A stretch of DNA of 6,999 nucleotides from Candidatus Zixiibacteriota bacterium (GTDB lineage: Bacteria; SM23-81). The notes beneath the pieces were generated by a model, which saw only the letters and a list, made by a program, of their open reading frames with translations, was not told the DNA's origin and ran no database searches. Position numbers and translations under genes: made by a program. The stretch covers positions 1 to 6,999 of the forward strand of contig DAOVRJ010000126.1 of NCBI GenBank assembly GCA_030628225.1, read 5' to 3'. Positions 6,363-6,999 of this stretch are shown here, piece by piece (position 1 is the stretch's first letter; each line of letters opens with the position of its first letter).

Positions 6363-6999
6363 GTGAGCAGAAGCGACAGTGACGAAGAGAAATATACCAG
6401 AGGTATTTTCAGGACGGAAGGTTTCTTGAAATCTGGTCTCCTCTGTGGTTTGCTATTGCTGAGCTTTCTGGCCGTCCAGGGCCACAGTCAGGATGCGCCA
6501 CAGGAGCTCGCCTTCGCCAGGAAACTTTTTGACGATGGGCTTTACGTGCTGGCAGCAGAGCAATACCACGATTTTGCGCTGGCGAACCCCTCCAGCCCTA
6601 TGGCGGTCCAGGCCCGGTTCATGGTGGGCGAGTCCTATTTTGCCAATGGTGACCTGGCCGAGGCTGAGGAGGTGTATCGGGAATTTCTGGCCCAGGATCC
6701 CAGGAGTCATTTTGCATCCCAGGCCTGGGTTCGCCTGGGAACCTGTTTGAGCAAAGCCGGCCACTTTTCCGATGCGGCGGCGGCTTTTTCGCGTAGTGGG
6801 CGTCTGGACCCGGATGGTCCCTGGGCTGCACCAGCACTCTTCGGAATGGCAGATGCTCTGCGTAAAGCCGGGGAGACGGCCAGGGCGCTGGAGAAATTCG
6901 ACGTCTTCGTGAACAGCTATTCTCAGAACTCGCAGGTCCATGAGGCTCATTTAGCCCGGGGGGAGATCTTGGTGGACCTGGGTCAATTGAATCAGGCCC
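6363..6999 (+). CDS. Exported TPR-repeat protein, N-terminal part (runs off the window)
   Basis: About 212 residues are visible and the frame is still open at the window edge. The N-terminus is charged (about 1-23), then a hydrophobic stretch GLLCGLLLLSFLAVQG (25-40) acts as a signal peptide or anchor, with possible cleavage near GHSQ|DA. The rest consists of helical pairs of tetratricopeptide type, e.g. ARKLFDDGLYVLAAEQYHDF, ARFMVGESYFANGDLAEAEE, AWVRLGTCLSKAGHFSDAAA, ALFGMADALRKAGETARALE and AHLARGEILVDLGQLNQA. That is about five repeats with the usual small residues at positions 8 and 20 and a 35-38 residue spacing. The pattern resembles YbgF/BamD-type periplasmic TPR proteins that scaffold envelope complexes, but neither assignment is specific. 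It follows the cyclase on the same strand and is probably co-transcribed. Its partner and job are unknown. Confidence 0.85.
   Translation, partial: MSRSDSDEEKYTRGIFRTEGFLKSGLLCGLLLLSFLAVQGHSQDAPQELAFARKLFDDGLYVLAAEQYHDFALANPSSPMAVQARFMVGESYFANGDLAEAEEVYREFLAQDPRSHFASQAWVRLGTCLSKAGHFSDAAAAFSRSGRLDPDGPWAAPALFGMADALRKAGETARALEKFDVFVNSYSQNSQVHEAHLARGEILVDLGQLNQA

Noticed and set aside
6341-6382. A 13-codon open frame from ATG 6341 overlapping the start of the TPR gene
   Set aside because: It is very short, low complexity and without a clear Shine-Dalgarno sequence. It could be a coupling leader, but nothing supports it.

Overview
The window looks like chromosomal DNA from an uncultured, probably diderm (Gram-negative-type) bacterium of moderate GC content. 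HslU and HslV are close to the deltaproteobacterial/FCB-type consensus, and the window also carries a UMF1-family transporter, a membrane-bound diguanylate cyclase and an exported TPR protein. No marker gene fixes the phylum, so a lineage such as Zixibacteria or a related candidate phylum is only a guess. All supported genes lie on the + strand. There are no rRNA or tRNA genes, CRISPR arrays or recognisable insertion sequences.

Layout: (1) 1-141, the C-terminal end of a small HD-superfamily phosphohydrolase. (2) 162-572, a small membrane protein resembling the DUF2279/YfiM family. (3) 619-1926, a 12-helix MFS transporter of the UMF1 (Atg22-like) family. (4) 1977-2504 hslV and 2526-3875 hslU, encoding the two-component ATP-dependent HslUV (ClpQY) protease. 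(5) about 3876-4543, a non-coding spacer of roughly 670 bp. It starts with a strong hairpin, two kinds of tandem heptamer and a G-quadruplex-type tract, and goes on into sequence with short coding-like vestiges. (6) 4556-6298, a multi-TM / GAF / GGDEF diguanylate cyclase. (7) 6363-6999, the N-terminal part of an exported TPR protein, cut by the window edge.

Genes 1-4 are closely spaced (20-50 bp) and co-directional, so they may share transcripts, but only hslV-hslU is a functional pair: HslU unfolds substrates and feeds them to HslV. The cyclase and the TPR protein form a second cluster beginning after the spacer. The cyclase would make c-di-GMP in response to a membrane or GAF-sensed signal. 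The TPR protein would act in the periplasm or at the envelope.

The most notable points are: an in-frame stretch just upstream of hslV that reads like the first residues of PurD (GAR synthetase), suggesting a deleted purD; the heptamer/G-quadruplex array behind hslUV; three different stop codons in tandem at the end of hslU; and a leader before the cyclase that can fold over its own Shine-Dalgarno sequence. I did not find convincing evidence of a wholly new biological system.
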